64,000 bases of DNA, from NCBI GenBank assembly GCA_954871525.1, contig OX940867.1:15663343-15727342 (forward strand). The letters run 5' to 3'. The translations under genes were made by a program, and so were the position numbers. The notes below the pieces were generated by a model. The model was not told the DNA's origin. It did not search any database and was given only the letters and a program-made list of their open reading frames with translations. This stretch comes from Parietaria judaica. Its lineage: Eukaryota; Streptophyta; Magnoliopsida; Rosales; Urticaceae. Shown piece after piece: positions 12,394-22,361 of the stretch. The stretch's first letter is position 1; every line of letters begins with the position of its first letter.

Positions 12394-12739
12394 CAGCTCT
12401 GCTAGGGACACCCGACCAGAAGTCATCGAAACCCATTCTAGAAGGTGCCAAACTTGAAGAGCAAGTTTGGAGATTTGATTTGATTTGGTTTCCTGATTCT
12501 GTTAGGATTCGAATGTAAATGTATAAGATATGATTAAGCTTATTTTAGGAAGGTTAGCTAGGGTTTCGTTTTTTCTGGTCTCCTATAAATACTTGTGTTA
12601 GTGTTTATTTTGCAACTCCTCTTTTGTATTTTGCCCTTCAAATTAATCAAGAGAAAATTCTCCCAAGTTCTTCTTTCTTTGTTCTTTCTCTTCGTGTGTT
12701 GTTCTTTGGTTGCAGATCTATTCCCATTGGAAACCAACA
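12190..12739 (+). repeat. 3' LTR of C2
   Basis: 550 bases, TGTGAG...CCAACA, preceded by GGGGGAGAA. It is followed at once by the second copy of GACAA. It differs from the 5' LTR by scattered substitutions and a few short indels, so the insertion is not recent. Identity was not computed. Confidence 0.93.
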
Positions 12740-13296
12740 GACAACAAAGCTAAAGTAAAATGTTTATATTGTTAGCAAAATGGATTAAAAACACATATAT
12801 ATATACATACATATATTTTATATTGTTAACACATAAAAATAGTTTAAAACATTTACCTGAAGATACTACATACATGATTCCACAATATATTCAATATTCA
12901 AAACTGAAACAAATCATAAACACAAAATTAATAAAAAAGAACATATATATGATCATGTATACTATGTTTGTAAGAAAAAAAAATCTGATAAAAATAAACA
13001 CCATTGACGTGTATAAGGTCAAATGTATTTCTCTCTCTTTTTTTTTTTTTAGATATTTATATGAGTTCTCATCGGTTAATTAATATAAATGATGGCACAC
13101 TAAGAGTCTAAGATGACAAATATGGCACACTAAGAGTCAATGTAATGTGAGCTATCATTTTTCTTCTATTGCAATAAGGCTTTTGATGTTACATGATCAT
13201 TAAGTTGTTATTTACTGAACACTCTATGCTTATTAGAATTCAACATTTTTTTCTCTCTTCTTTTTGTGTCAATAAAGAACATCGTATTGTGTTATT
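12740..13296. other. AT-rich spacer between C2 and C3
   Basis: No gene seen. A short imperfect direct repeat of ATGGCACACTAAGAGT occurs near 13092 and 13122. The last five bases (TTATT) are the target duplication of C3. Confidence 0.7.
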
Positions 13297-13837
13297 TGTG
13301 AGTTTAAGCCTGACTTGGCTCAACCCATAGCAGAGATTTCCCCACCAGAAGTTTCCGCACTAGAGATCTCCCCACCAGAGCTTCCTCTAGCAGAGAAGGG
13401 CCCGAGCAGAAATGCTCCTACCAGGAGTGCCCCCGAGCAGAAGTGGCTCCCTAGCAGAAGAGCCCCGAGCAGGAATGCCCCGGGCAGAAACACACCCTAG
13501 CAGCCCTGCTAGGGACAGCCGACCAGAAGTCATCGAAACCCATTCTAGAAGGTGCCAAACTTGAGTAGCAAGTTTAGAGATTTGATTTGATTTGGTTTCC
13601 TGATTCTGTTAGGATTCGAATGTAATTTTATAAGATTTGATTGAGTTTATTTTAGGAAGGTTAGCTAGGGTTTCGTTTCTGGTCTCTTATAAATACTTGT
13701 GTTAGTATTTATTTTGTAACTCCTTTTGTATTTTTTTGCCCTTCGAATTTATCAAAGAGAAAATTCTCCCAAGTTCTTCTTTCTTTGTTCTTGCTCTTCG
13801 TGTATTGTTCTTTGGTTGCAGATCCATTCTCATTGGG
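13297..13837 (+). repeat. 5' LTR of C3, lacking its last bases
   Basis: Starts TGTGAGTTTAAGCC and is similar to 15103-15608 up to CATTCTCATTGGG. The terminal AACCAACA is absent. Confidence 0.9.
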
Positions 13838-13845
13838 TTGGGAGA

Positions 13846-15261
13846 CTAGCAGCTCATCGAGGTTGGGAGATTCACCACATGGATGTCAAATCGGCATTCT
13901 TAAATGGTGACCTCGAGGAAGAAGTCTACGTCAGTCAACCTGAAGGTTTTTGGCGTCAAGGGCAAGGAGAAGAAGGTGTACAAGCTCCCCAAGGCTCTAT
14001 ACGGTCTACGTCAAGCTCCAAGGGCGTGGAACATACGCCTCGACAAGAGTTTGAAGAATCTTTGATTCACAAAGTGCTCCAGGGAGCAGGCAGTGTACAC
14101 CAGGAGCAGCAGAGGAGAAGTTCTGGTCGTCTGAGTGTATGTGGACGGCCTGATAGTCACTGGATCCAGCGCAGGAGGCGTAGAAGGATTCAAGAAGAAA
14201 TGATGGCCGAGTTTGAGATGGGTGATCTTGGACTACTTTCTTACTACCTCGGCATCGAGGTGGACCAGAAGAAGGACTGCATCATGCTCAAGCAATCGGC
14301 CTACGCGAAGAAGATCGTCAAGTAATTCGAGATGACGGATTGCAACCCGAGCAAATACCCAATAGAGGCGAAGCTGTAGCTCGGGAAGGATGCTGAAGAA
14401 AGAGAAGTGGATCCCACAGAGTACAGACGCGTGATCGGGTGTCTGAGGTATCTTACTCACACCCGAACAGACATTTCTCATGCAGTTGGGATAGTCAGTC
14501 GTGATATGGAGAAGCCCACGAGCACACACCACCAGGCTATTAAGCATATCTTGCACTACGTATAGGGAACGACAGACTACGAGATCCAATATGGATGAGG
14601 CAGGGGCGCAGAAGAGCTAGTCGGCTTCACTGACAGTGATCTGGCCGGTAACATTGATGATAGGAAGAGTACTGGAGGGATGAATTTCTACCTCAACAGG
14701 AACCTGATCACCTGGCAATCTTAGATGATTGTAGCTCTATCCTCATGTGAAGCGAAGTTCATGGCGGCAACCGCAGCAGCGTGTCAAGCTATGTGGTTGA
14801 AGAGGATACTAAGTGAAGTGGCTGGAGCCGAGCAGAAGCCAGTAACACTCTACGTGGATAACAAGTCCCCAATAGCGCTGATGTAGAACCCTTTGTTTCA
14901 TGGTTGGAGCAAACACATAGATACTCGGTATCATTATATTCGCGAGTGTGTGGAGAAGCGGAAGATCATCGTGGAGTTTGTCAGCACGAAGGAGCAGCGG
15001 GCATACATACTCACCAAGGCTCTAGCAAGAGTTAAGTTCGCGGAGATGAGAGAGCTGCTCGGAGTGAAAAACCTCGATCCAAGTCAAGCTTACGGGGGAG
15101 AATGTGAGTTTCAGCCTGACTTGGCTCAACCCCAAACAGAGATCTCCCGAGCAGAGAAGGGCCCGAGTAGAATTGCTCCTACCAGGAGTGCCCCCGAGCA
15201 GAAGTGGCTCCCTAGCAGAAGAGCCCCGAGCAAGAATGCCCCGGGCAGAAACACACCCTAG
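13846..15261 (+). pseudogene. C3 RT-RNase H remnant
   Basis: Begins at the RT wording [22 protein letters not shown] (before this, 13838-13845 is filler). RT is frameshifted near 13945 and again near 14065. The YVDD region reads with stops (TGA near 14132, G in place of the second D). Several further stops lie between 14325 and 14890. RNase H wording ([15 protein letters not shown]) is readable at 14900-15060 and runs on through the purine tract into the 3' LTR to a stop at 15259. It is clearly non-functional. Confidence 0.88.
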
Positions 15262-15608
15262 CAGCCCTGCTAGGGACATCCGACCAGAAGTCATCGAAAC
15301 CCATTCTAGAAGGTGCCAAACTTGAGGAGCAAGTTTGGAGATTTGATTTGATTTAGTTTCCTGATTCTGTTAGGATTCGAATGTAATTGTATAAAATTTG
15401 ATTGAGTTTATTTTAGGTAGGTTAGCTAGGGTTTCGTTTTTCTGGTCTCCTATAAATACTTGTGTTAGTGTTTATTTTGTAACTCCTTTTGTATTTTTTT
15501 GCCCTTCGAATTTATCAAAGAGAAAATTCTCCCAAGTTCTTCTTTCTTTGTTCTTGCTCTTCGTGTATTGTTCTTTGGTTGCAGATCCATTCTCATTGGG
15601 AACCAACA
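15103..15608 (+). repeat. 3' LTR of C3
   Basis: 506 bases, TGTGAG...ACCAACA, with the TATA box CCTATAAATAC near 15452. It is followed by the second TTATT. Confidence 0.93.
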
Positions 15609-16545
15609 TTATTGAGTGATCAATGCCATTGGTGTTTGTAAGGTTGCAAAAATAAACATAAGCGTTCTACAAATTCTTCTATTAAAAAAATAATTAGCAA
15701 GAGATAAATTAAACTGTAGTTATTTAGAGGGAAAGTTATGTGTATATAAAAAAAATTCTAAAATCTTATAAAAAAGAAAATGTGAGTCCTTTGATTCTAC
15801 TTCACCACATCACGTTAAAACTCTTAAAAAAAAAAAAGAGAATCACAATCCTTTGATTCTATCATGCCACATGACTTGTTTTTTTCTCCTTTTATAATAT
15901 ATAGATTTTAATAATTTCAGTTGATAGTAATAAATATACTCAATTGTACTCAAGTGGGAGGCATAAGCCCAAATATCTTCTTCATTAACAAATGTACTCA
16001 AATTTTATTTTACTTTAACTTAAACATACTCAAATTTCACTTAATTGCGGTTTGAATTTTTTTATCATTTTGAATTTATGCGGCTCTAATTGAATGCAGC
16101 TTGATGCATGTATTTGCAACGTTTACCCTAATAATTTTTATCGAACTATCACAATCTCGATTTTCCTGAATTTAATGAAGAAAAAATAAAGCAGCTAGGT
16201 GCAATGCTCATCTGATGAACTGATCAGTTGGCTTTCATGTCTGAGTGAAGTTGCAAGTTGCAAGGGACAAAGAATCATGATGATGCAATGAGCATGTGGC
16301 CAATGTTAATGACCATCTTCACTCAAGTCTGACAAATTCTGAGCATTTTGTGTCACAAAACAGATCAGGCATAATTTCTTATTCTCTTATAGTTTGGATA
16401 ACCTTTCCCAAGAGAAGCAAAATTATTAATATATATATATATGAGATTAAATAAATGTGTGTCCTGCCTGTAAATAAAATAGGTTTAATGATTTGGTCCT
16501 CTGCACATCATCATGTGCATCAATTATGGAAGAGGCTCTTTCTCG
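15609..16545. other. AT-rich spacer
   Basis: No gene seen. Two related segments (CCTTTGATTCTA near 15788 and 15850, each followed by a CCACATCA/CCACATGA-like motif) suggest old MITE debris. TCTCG at 16541-16545 is the left target duplication of C5. Confidence 0.6.
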
Positions 16546-16956
16546 TGTTAGGGAATATGCGCCGAATCTCCTTGAACCGAAGATGAAAAATGGCGAGAAA
16601 CGAAATAAAGATGACATCGGAGATTATAGTGGTTCGCCCCCAATGCAGGAGGTACGTCCACTTGCTGCTTGCAAATATGATTCACTAGAATCTCCACCGG
16701 AGTTGTTCGAATATACCCTCGAGCTCACCTTCTTCACTCTTGTGTTTACAAGTGTTTCTCTCATAAGAACAAAATCCTTGTTCTCACTCTTGCTAGCGAC
16801 ACTCACACTCGCCACAAGAAACCCACACTCAGAAAGGTAGCTCGAAAGACAAAGCCTACAACCAAGCTTGTCCAACAAAACAACTTACTCACCAAGAAAG
16901 CCTAAAAGCACTACATGAGGAAATACCACAATTACATCTAGGCTTATCACCATCTT
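16546..16956 (-). repeat. 3' LTR of C5, truncated
   Basis: Matches 21437-21847 closely through the AATACCACAATTAC segment and more weakly to about 16956, where integrase sequence starts. The inner end is lost. Confidence 0.87.
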
Positions 16957-17166
16957 GATCCAATGCTTGGCACAATATCTCTTTAAGTTTCCATCAATGT
17001 ACTCTCCGCCGTTGTCGGATCTCAAACTCTTCAACTTCAAGTTCGTCTCATTCTCAACCAAAGTTTTTCATTTCTTGAAAACGGTGAACACATCGGACTT
17101 GTGTTTCATGAAGTAGACCCAAAACTTCTTGTTGAGTCATCGATGAACGTCACGTAGTAGTGTGAC
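16957..17166 (-). pseudogene. C5 integrase core, part beyond the nested element
   Basis: The minus strand reads YYVTFIDDSTR, then a frameshift, then KHKSDVF and SLRSDNGGEYIDG, the second catalytic Asp region of integrase. It stops after CAKHWIKM where the LTR begins. The first catalytic Asp region (LVHMDVWGP) is on the other side of G1 at 19874-19960. The GTGAC duplication shows that the two parts were once continuous. Confidence 0.88.
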
Positions 17167-17766
17167 TGATGCAGCGGAAATACAGAAAAGGTAAAATAAA
17201 GGGATAGATGTTCTTGATCGTTGATTCGCGCACGAATACCGATCGAAGAACCTACCGTTGTCTATTGATTCGCGCACAAATGCTAGACTCCGGGCATCCA
17301 ATCACCGTTGATTCGCGCACGAATACCGGCTCTTAGGCATCAAACTCGACGCTCGCTCACGAGGCTCTCGATTTTGGGAAAGAACTCAAAGTTCCAATTC
17401 TCATTCATAAAAATCCAAATCTTACAAGACAATAATGTGATGCTTATATAGTGCATCAACAAAACCCTAAGCATAAATGACATGTAGTTTCTTAAAATTA
17501 AAAATGACAACAAAATAAGCAAAATGACATGAAAATTAAAAGACAAGCTAAAATCCGCTTAAAATATGACGTCAGACTTTTAGGCCCTTCCGGTCCAGTT
17601 TTGGAAGAATTCTTCACACGCCGTCGTAGCCAACATCCCAAGCTTCGATTTGATATGCAAACCGCACAAATCGGACGCTCGAGTCAAAAGATACGGCCAA
17701 TCAAAGTTGGGACTCTCGCGAGAGCCTCAGATTGGGCCTTTCCTGAGATGCTTCGGACCCGCATCA
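17167..17766 (-). repeat. 3' LTR of G1
   Basis: 600 bases, TGATGCAGCGG...GGACCCGCATCA. It contains repeated GATTCGCGCACGAATACC units. Confidence 0.88.
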
Positions 17767-17794
17767 TTCTCTCCGGGATGGAAAGAATTCGTCC

Positions 17795-18625
17795 TCAAAT
17801 TCGGGTGCACGTTGTTGAGTTTACACGGGCTTTCTCAGAACGCTTTAGGCTCGAACCATTCTCTTTGTAGTGGAAAGAATACGCCCTTGAAATTTGGCCG
17901 GCTTCATTGGGAGGTTCCGGCGGCTCATCGGGGCTGAATTTTATGAAGACAGTGTCGGATCTCTTGTCGGGCGGCTCATCGCGTGGCTCATCCTCAAGAT
18001 CCTTGGTCGGGTCTCCGCGTCGCTTGTCAAATGCCTCGTCGGGTAGCTCATTGCGTAGTTTTTCAAGGACCAACAAAAAACCCACTTCGGCTTCCGTTAG
18101 CTCCTTTTTGGGTCGAGTTAGGAGAATCGATATCGGTAGGGGCTGATTCGCCTTTCTCGGTGCGGTTTCCTCGGATTCTTTGCTCGGCACCGAATTAGTC
18201 TCGGCCCTCTCCGTTGGGTCCACACACGGCTTGCAAACAACAAGAGGCATGCTCTCGTAACTATTGACATTATCCTCGTGGTTCTCCTCTTTGTCATAGA
18301 CGGCTTCGTCGTATACGGTCTCGGGAGAGACATCATAGACGGGCTCGTCATAGACGTCATACTTCGGCTCATCGTATACGGAGTCTTCGGATTTTGCCTC
18401 CTCAAAAATGAGCCAAAAGTGACTTGGAGGGTCACCACCGTCTTCTCCCAAGCACTTGTCGTGTATTAAGATTTTCAGGGCTGTTCGGGCTTTACGGAGC
18501 GTTGTTGTTGGGCTATAGGGCATGCTAAGCACACAATAGAGTGGTGTAGGGGCTGTTAGGCGCGTGTTGTGCACGTTGTGCCTATCGTTGGGCTTGCTAA
18601 GGCATTGTGACACGAAGTGGGGCAT
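17795..18625 (-). pseudogene. G1 gag-like open frame, 276 codons or fewer
   Basis: A long minus-strand frame with three parts: an N-terminal basic segment; an acidic segment with repeated VYDEPxYDVYDEP-type units (about residues 80-115); and a segment LLTRPKKELTEAEVGFLLV resembling the linker after gag/protease in plant Ty3-gypsy polyproteins. Further related wording lies upstream to about 18760 in another frame. No zinc knuckle, protease triad or RT motif is visible, so internal deletions are likely. Family assignment is tentative. Confidence 0.5.
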
Positions 18626-18760
18626 GGGTTAGCTGTGGGGAGCTGTGCCGAAAGTCATTGGGTGCTCATATGCTGCCTGGGCATGCTTCGGCGCTGTTTG
18701 GGCACGCTTGGGAGCTGATTCGGCCATTGCAGAATTTTGTCGAACACTTGGTGTGTGCAG

Positions 18761-19264
18761 TGGGATAGATGTTCTTGATCGTTGATTCGCGCACGAATAC
18801 CGATCGAAGAACCTACAGTTGTCTATTGATTCGCGCACAAATGCTAGACTCTGGGCATCCAATCACCGTTGATTCACGCACGAATACCGGCTCTTAGGCA
18901 TCAAACTCGACGCTCGCTCACGAGGCTCTCGATTTTGGGAAAGAACTCGAAGTTCCAATTCTCATTCATAAAAATTCAAATCTTACAAGACAATAATGTG
19001 ATGCTTATATAGTGCATCAACAAAACCCTAAGCATAAATGACATGTAGTTTCTTAAAATTAAAAATGACAACAAAATAAGCAAAACGACATGAAAATTAA
19101 AATACAAGCTAAAATCTGCTGAAAATATGACGTCAGACTTTTAGGCCCTTTCCAGTCCAGTTTTGGCAGAATTCTTCACATGCCGTCGTAGCCAACATCC
19201 CAAGCTTCGATTTTATATGCAAACCGCACACATCGGACGCTCGAATCAAAAGATACAACCAATA
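18761..19264 (-). repeat. Additional partial LTR copy inside G1
   Basis: Follows the left LTR from GGGATAGATG to AAAAGATAC. It lacks roughly the first 33 and last 65 bases and is more like the left LTR than the right one. It is joined by ACCAATACCAAAC to the right LTR. On the minus strand this junction starts GTTTGGTAT, like the first bases of a Met-type primer site. Confidence 0.85.
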
Positions 19265-19270
19265 CCAAAC

Positions 19271-19868
19271 TGATGCAGCGGAAAAATACAAAAGATCGAT
19301 GGTCGATCTAGAAACTAAAATTGATAGATAAAGTTACCGGATAGTTGATCTTGATCGTTGATTCGGCGCACGAATACTCGATCGAAGAACCTTCCTTCGC
19401 CTATTGATTCGCGCACGAATACTGGCTCTTAGGCATCAAACTCGACGCTCGCTCACGAGGCTCTCGGATTTGGGGAAAGAAACACAATGTTTCATTTTTT
19501 TCATTTATTCAAACTCTAACCATTACAAGACAATAATGTGATGCTTATATAGTGCATCAACAAAACCCTAAGCATAAATGACTTGTAGTTTCTTAAAATT
19601 AAAAATGACAACAAAATAAGCAAAACGACATGAAAATTAAAATGCAAGCTAAAATCCGCTGAAAATATGACGTCAGACTTTTAGGCCCTTTCCGGTCCAG
19701 TTTTGGCAGAATTATTCATACGCCGTCGTAGACAACATCCCAAGCTTCGATTTGGTATGCAAACCGCACAAATCGGAGGCTCGAGTCAAAAGATACGGCG
19801 AATCAAAGTTGGGACTCTCGCGAGAGCCTCGGATTGGGCCTTTCCTGAGATGCTTCGGACCCGCATCA
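19271..19868 (-). repeat. 5' LTR of G1
   Basis: 598 bases, TGATGCAGCGG...CCGCATCA. It differs from the other copies in the region around the GATTCGCGCACGAATAC repeats, where about 60 bases are rearranged. Confidence 0.88.
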
Positions 19869-19971
19869 GTGACCCTCCGAGGGAAGCAACCGGGGCCGGT
19901 CCCCACACATCCATGTGAACCAATTCTAACTTCTTGGTCTTCAACTCTCTCCCTCCATTTAAGGAACTAAC

Positions 19972-21393
19972 TCACCGTTTTTTCCCAAGAACGCAACTCT
20001 CGCACAAATGGTGGTCCAACAACATGAACTCGGAAATCTTTCCGTCTTTCACGAGAATCTTCATACCTTTCTCGCTCATGTGTCCGAGTTGAATGTGCCA
20101 CAACTCGGACTTGTTGGAGTTGTCCACGAGCGCGGCCGTGTCGGAACAACTTGTCATCATGTATAGAGTGTCGGTTTTATGGCCGCGGGCAACGACCATA
20201 GCACCCTTTGCCACCTTCCATGCTCCAATGCCAAAGGTTATCGTGTGGCCTTCTCTGTCTTGTTGGCCCACTAAAATTAATTCGCGCTTCAATTTTGGCA
20301 CATGTCGAACCATCTTAATCTTCCACGTGCGTCCGTTTGGCATCTTCAAGGTGATGTCCCCGGTACCTACAATATCTAGTGGTATGTCGTCGGCCAAATA
20401 GACTTTCCCGAGGTACCCCGCAACGTAGTTCTCCATTTTCTCTTTGTTCGGAGCGGTGTGAAAAGACGCACCCGAATCAAGCACCAAACTATCAATCAGG
20501 CTATCAACGAACAATAATAGCGCATCACCCTTATCCTCGACAACTCCACTTACCGGGTCGTCAGCCGACAAGAATAACGCGTCACCGATTTCTTTGGTAA
20601 CCGCATTTATGGCATCTTCTCTGTTGTCTTGTTTCTTTTTCGAAACTCTACAATCTTTCCTCATGTGGCCCGTTTTACCGCAGTTCCAACACTCCATTTT
20701 TCGTCCGAATCTTGACTGACCTCTGCCATTTCTCGACTTTGATTTGTCATTATTCCGGTTGTGGCTCTTCTCGGTTCCTCTGCCTCTGTGTTCTACGTGC
20801 AACGCAGAACTCGACGATGCTTCCCCTGAATCGATTCTCCGACCTTCCTCTGCGAGAATGCGATCTCTAACATCGTTGAACTTTAACTTGGCAGTACCAA
20901 CAGAGTTAGTAACCGCTGCTCTCATCGATTCCCAACTCGGTGGTAAAGACGCCAACAAAATTAAGGCACGAACTTCATCATCAAAATCGATTTCAATGGA
21001 TGAAAACTGATTAACAATCGTGTTGAACTCATTCAAGTGTGTAGCTACAGACCCACTTTCCTCCATTCTCAAATAGAAAATTTTCTTCATAACAAACACC
21101 TTGTTGTTCGCCGAGGGTTTCTCGTACATATCGGATATTGCTTTCATCATGCTCGCCGTGTTCTTCTCCTTCACCACGTTGTGCGTGACATTCCTCGACA
21201 ACGTCAACCGCACAACTCTGAGCACCTTTCTATCGAGGAGAGCCCATTCCACATCGTCCATATCCTCTGGTTTGGAACCCAAAGGAAGATGAAGCTCTCT
21301 ACCATAGAGGTAGTCTTCAACTTGCATTCTCCAAAATGCGTAGTCCAAACCATCGAACTTCAAGCTTTGCACCAACCCATCATTTCCACCCAT
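19972..21393 (-). CDS. C5 gag-protease-GAG-pre-integrase open frame, 473 codons
   Basis: Starts at ATG 21393, 30 bases after the primer site, and is uninterrupted to a stop at 19972. Residues 1-180 are the copia gag domain (LKFDGLDYAFWRMQVEDYL). A CCHC zinc knuckle, CWNCGKTGHMRKDC, sits at about residues 235-248. The protease motif is DSGASFH near residue 306, a canonical triad. The pre-integrase HX4H and CX2C pairs (HIQLGH, CESC) lie at about 432-466. The stop falls just after LGKKR, where relatives continue into integrase; integrase wording (ELVHMD) follows within 60 bases in a nearby frame. It is the only intact retroelement gene of any length here and could supply gag if transcribed. Confidence 0.88.
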   Translation of the reverse strand: MGGNDGLVQSLKFDGLDYAFWRMQVEDYLYGRELHLPLGSKPEDMDDVEWALLDRKVLRVVRLTLSRNVTHNVVKEKNTASMMKAISDMYEKPSANNKVFVMKKIFYLRMEESGSVATHLNEFNTIVNQFSSIEIDFDDEVRALILLASLPPSWESMRAAVTNSVGTAKLKFNDVRDRILAEEGRRIDSGEASSSSALHVEHRGRGTEKSHNRNNDKSKSRNGRGQSRFGRKMECWNCGKTGHMRKDCRVSKKKQDNREDAINAVTKEIGDALFLSADDPVSGVVEDKGDALLLFVDSLIDSLVLDSGASFHTAPNKEKMENYVAGYLGKVYLADDIPLDIVGTGDITLKMPNGRTWKIKMVRHVPKLKRELILVGQQDREGHTITFGIGAWKVAKGAMVVARGHKTDTLYMMTSCSDTAALVDNSNKSELWHIQLGHMSEKGMKILVKDGKISEFMLLDHHLCESCVLGKKR

Positions 21394-21422
21394 CGTCTTC
21401 TAGATCGTAACACAACTTGGTT

Positions 21423-21434
21423 GCTCTGATACCA
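21423..21434 (-). other. Primer binding site of C5
   Basis: The minus strand reads TGGTATCAGAGC two bases after the LTR, the initiator-Met tRNA site. Confidence 0.9.
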
Positions 21435-21436
21435 GT

Positions 21437-21877
21437 TGTTAGGGAATATGCGCCGAATCCCCCTATACCAAAGACGAAAAATAGCGAGAAACGAAATAAA
21501 TATGACACCGGAGATCATAGTGGTTCGTCCCCAATGCAGGAGGTACGTCCACTTGCCGCTTGCGAATATGATCCACTAGAATCTCCACCGGAGTTGTTCG
21601 AATACACCCTCGAGCTCACCTTCTTCACTCTTATGTTTACAAGTGTTTCTCTCTCAAGAACAAAATCCTTGTTCTCACTCTTGCTAGCTACACTCACACT
21701 CGCCACAAGAAACCCACACTCAGAAAGGTAGCTCAAAAGACAAAGCCTACAACCAAGCTTGTCCAACAAAACAACTTACTCACCAAGAAAGCCTAAAAGC
21801 ACTACAAGAGGAAATACCACAATTACCCCTAGACTAATAACCACTTTCTTAATTAAATTAGGCTTCACATAATAACA
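21437..21877 (-). repeat. 5' LTR of C5
   Basis: 441 bases. In plus orientation it starts TGTTAGGGAATATG and ends CACATAATAACA. The primer site lies two bases inside. Confidence 0.88.
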
Positions 21878-21882
21878 TCTTG

Positions 21883-22265
21883 CTCTTCAATGGCCAAAAC
21901 ATGGCAATGGTACTACGTACGGAATTCATTGCGGTGCCTAATTTCAAAAAACAAAGGTGATGAATTTGCAACACAGTACTCTATTTTCATTATTGATCAA
22001 TTATATACAATCCTAGATTTATTATAAACCTGATGCTAGATACTTATGTTAAATCTTGTCCCTCATTTCTTCATTAATCTTCCATTTGCCAGCCTAGTTA
22101 AAACCTATCATTAATCAAATCAAAGATAAATGATTGAGTTTCGTTTTAAGGAAAATAATTAGAGGGGACAAGACGACACATCGCTGTCTCACATGTATGG
22201 TCGTTGCTCCTAATAATCATCTTTTAATTAATTAACAATTTACAAATTAAATAGCAACACATCAC
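21883..22265. other. Upstream region of the DUF241 gene
   Basis: About 380 AT-rich bases between C5 and the TATA box, so any distal promoter of the gene is confined to this stretch or interrupted by C5. No specific site recognised. Confidence 0.5.
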
Positions 22266-22274
22266 TATATATAA
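22266..22274 (+). promoter_or_regulatory. TATA box of the DUF241 gene
   Basis: TATATATAA, 88 bases before the ATG, in AT-rich DNA. The spacing suits a plant core promoter with a short leader. Confidence 0.65.
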
Positions 22275-22361
22275 CCCTAATACACTTTGCTGTGACTCAA
22301 AACGCATTGCACTTTCATCAAATTAACAGTGGGTTTTGTGAGACATTTACTCTCACGTAAA

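Larger units (their letters stand above)
7265..12739 (+). mobile_element. Ty1-copia LTR retrotransposon C2, full length, inactive
   Basis: Both LTRs are present (7265-7829 and 12190-12739), starting TGTGAGTTTAAG and ending CCAACA. The five-base target duplication GACAA occurs at 7260-7264 and again at 12740-12744. A primer site follows the 5' LTR and the tract GGGGGAGAA precedes the 3' LTR. Total length is 5475 bases, close to normal for a copia element, so this is the most complete member of the family in the window. Several stops and frameshifts disable it. The LTR 5' part is proline/serine coding-like, which sets the C2/C3 subfamily apart from C1/C4. Confidence 0.95.
13297..15608 (+). mobile_element. 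Internally deleted Ty1-copia element C3
   Basis: Flanked by TTATT at 13292-13296 and 15609-15613. The 5' LTR (13297-about 13837) breaks off eight bases before its expected end and is joined to the start of the RT domain, so primer site, gag, protease and integrase are missing. The 3' LTR (15103-15608) is complete and preceded by GGGGGAGAA. LTR wording is that of C2. The duplication shows it inserted as a full element, so the deletion came later or during its synthesis. Confidence 0.94.
17167..19868 (-). mobile_element. Gypsy-like LTR element G1 nested in C5, deleted, three LTR copies
   Basis: Ends are TGATGCAGCGG and CCGCATCA, flanked by GTGAC at 17162-17166 and 19869-19873. Outer LTRs are 17167-17766 (600 bases) and 19271-19868 (598 bases). 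A third, partial LTR copy (about 18761-19264) lies immediately inside the right one. The minus strand carries the promoter motif TATATAAGCA in each LTR (17443-17452 in the left). Only gag-like coding sequence remains between them. No RT, RNase H or integrase is seen. The Ty3-gypsy assignment rests on weak wording in the internal frame. Confidence 0.82.
16546..21877 (-). mobile_element. Second copia family, element C5, minus strand, with nested G1
   Basis: Two related LTR segments (16546-16956 and 21437-21877) bound a minus-strand gag-protease-integrase region. The LTR has five-base inverted ends (TGTTA...TAACA). Outside flanks are TCTCG (16541-16545) and TCTTG (21878-21882), a target duplication differing by one C-to-T change at a CpG. 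The left LTR lost its last 25-30 bases and is joined directly to integrase, so reverse transcriptase and RNase H are deleted. Removing G1 (17167-19868) leaves about 2.6 kb. It cannot transpose without help. Confidence 0.9.
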
